This document shows positions 6,033 to 6,931 of a stretch of 6,931 bases of DNA, one piece after another. Every line of letters begins with the position of its first letter. Position 1 is the stretch's first letter. Source of the DNA: Bacillota bacterium. GTDB lineage: Bacteria > Bacillota > Clostridia > Lachnospirales > Lachnospiraceae. The notes beneath the pieces were generated by a model, which had not been told where the DNA came from, searched no databases, and saw only the letters and a list, made by a program, of their open reading frames with translations. The DNA lies in assembly GCA_023398855.1 (NCBI GenBank), contig JAEWRS010000301.1, forward strand, positions 1 through 6,931, written 5' to 3'. The position numbers were made by a program, and so were the translations under genes.

Positions 6033-6931
6033 ATGAAATACAATTTTGACTATGTAAATGACCGAAGTAAAAACCGCGCAGGAAAGTACGATGAGAGGCA
6101 GAAAAAGTTTGGCACCATGGATGTGATTCCGCTCTGGGTTGCTGATATGGATTTTCAGACTGCACAGCCAATCATTGATGCATGTGTGGAGAAAGCAAGA
6201 GAAGGAATCTGGGGATATACATATCGTCCTGACACGTATTTTGACGCGATACTTGGCTGGCAGCTTCGCAGACACGGCTGGAAGATTGAAAAAGAGAAAG
6301 TGAGCTGGAGCCTGGGAGTGGTACCGGCAATGTCTTCTATTATTAAAGTGTTCACAAACAAAGGAGATTCTGTTATGATTCAGACTCCTGTGTATTCAGA
6401 ATTCTATGATATTACAGAAGCATGGGAAAGAAAGGTGGTTGAAAACCAGCTGCTTGAACAGGAGGGAGGCTGGACCATTGATTTTGAAGATTTTGAGCAA
6501 AAAGCAAAAGATCCCAACGTGAAAATTTTTCTTCTGTGCAGCCCCCATAATCCTCTTGGTATTGTTTGGACAAAAGAGCAGCTGCAGAAAATGTTTGAAA
6601 TTTGTTATGCCAATGACGTACTGATGGTTTCTGACGAAATTCACTCTGATCTGGTGTTTCATGAAAAAAAACATATTCCAACGGCCATGATTTCTGATGA
6701 GGCCAGAGATCATGTCATTAGCTGCATCTCCGGCACAAAGACCTTTAATCTTGCAGGACTGCAGGCATCAACCAATGTTTTCCCCAGCCAGGATATGAAA
6801 GCAGCCTTTGACAAATTCTGGATGAATTTAGATATTCACAGAAACAATGCATTTAGCTCCGTGGCCATGGAAGCAGCATTTAACGAAGGGGAAGAGTGGC
6901 TGGAGCAATTGCTTCCATACCTTTCTGGAAA
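6033..6931 (+). CDS. MalY/PatB-family PLP-dependent aminotransferase / cystathionine beta-lyase (3'-truncated by window)
   Basis: Cytoplasmic pyridoxal-phosphate enzyme of fold type I. MalY/PatB members cleave the C-S bond of cystathionine, cysteine or S-conjugates to a thiol or sulfide, pyruvate and ammonia; some members act as aminotransferases. 299 codons are visible of about 390 expected, so roughly 90 C-terminal residues lie beyond the window. Landmarks are the N-terminal DVIPLWVADMDF (30-41), WGYTYRP (60-66), Y121 in TPVYSEFY, SPHNPLG with N173 (170-176), DEIHSDLVF with D201 (201-209) for the pyridine nitrogen, and the PLP lysine K236 in SGTKTFNLAGLQ (233-244). The start follows AAGGAG (6021-6026) by 6 bases. 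It is preceded by a perfect sigma-54 promoter and phased repeats, so expression should depend on an enhancer-binding protein, probably the one just upstream. A catabolic or desulfhydrase role fits that regulation, but the substrate is not determined. Confidence 0.93.
   Translation, partial: MKYNFDYVNDRSKNRAGKYDERQKKFGTMDVIPLWVADMDFQTAQPIIDACVEKAREGIWGYTYRPDTYFDAILGWQLRRHGWKIEKEKVSWSLGVVPAMSSIIKVFTNKGDSVMIQTPVYSEFYDITEAWERKVVENQLLEQEGGWTIDFEDFEQKAKDPNVKIFLLCSPHNPLGIVWTKEQLQKMFEICYANDVLMVSDEIHSDLVFHEKKHIPTAMISDEARDHVISCISGTKTFNLAGLQASTNVFPSQDMKAAFDKFWMNLDIHRNNAFSSVAMEAAFNEGEEWLEQLLPYLSG

Noticed and set aside
1..6931. Mobile element, CRISPR array, tRNA or rRNA
   Set aside because: No transposase, long terminal inverted repeats, spaced identical repeats of CRISPR length, or tRNA-like cloverleaf was seen by eye; the phased repeats at 5808-5862 are far too short and close for CRISPR.

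Overview
The window looks like a chromosomal segment of a Gram-positive, low-to-moderate GC member of the Clostridia, probably Lachnospiraceae-like. Strong AGGAGG-type ribosome binding sites, a lipoprotein-type sugar-binding protein, codon choice and a sigma-54 activator of clostridial style point that way. This is inferred from sequence character, not from a database match. All five genes are on the + strand, and the first and last are cut by the window edges.

Positions 1-3536 carry a sugar-uptake operon. It holds the C-terminal half of an RbsA-type double ATPase, an RbsC-type permease, an RbsB-type lipoprotein binding protein, and a FucU-type sugar mutarotase. The order ATPase-permease-binding protein-mutarotase suggests import of a monosaccharide that must be equilibrated between anomers before catabolism. 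L-fucose is the leading guess because of FucU, but no isomerase or kinase is in view. A hairpin separates the binding protein from fucU, and an imperfect inverted repeat next to a TATAAT box precedes the binding-protein gene.

Positions 3537-3701 hold a short regulatory gap. A weak terminator-like hairpin with seven Ts overlaps a good extended -10 vegetative promoter that should drive the next gene. Positions 3702-5786 encode a 694-residue sigma-54 enhancer-binding protein. It has an unassigned alpha/beta N-terminal sensory region, a PAS-like domain and an intact AAA+ domain with GAFTGA. Its C-terminal DNA-binding domain appears to be a winged helix, not the usual Fis-type HTH.

Positions 5787-6032 are the most interesting part. 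ACCAR-type direct repeats spaced 11 bp (one helical turn) are followed by a strong intrinsic terminator. Then comes a textbook sigma-54 -24/-12 promoter (TGGCAC-N5-TTGCT) just upstream of a MalY/PatB-type PLP C-S lyase/aminotransferase gene, which runs off the window end. The activator gene, phased repeats, insulating terminator and sigma-54 promoter together suggest a compact regulatory module in which the local activator turns on the lyase gene, possibly in response to a sulfur amino acid or related ligand. Whether this module is functionally tied to the sugar transporter is unknown; a terminator and a separate promoter argue for two units.
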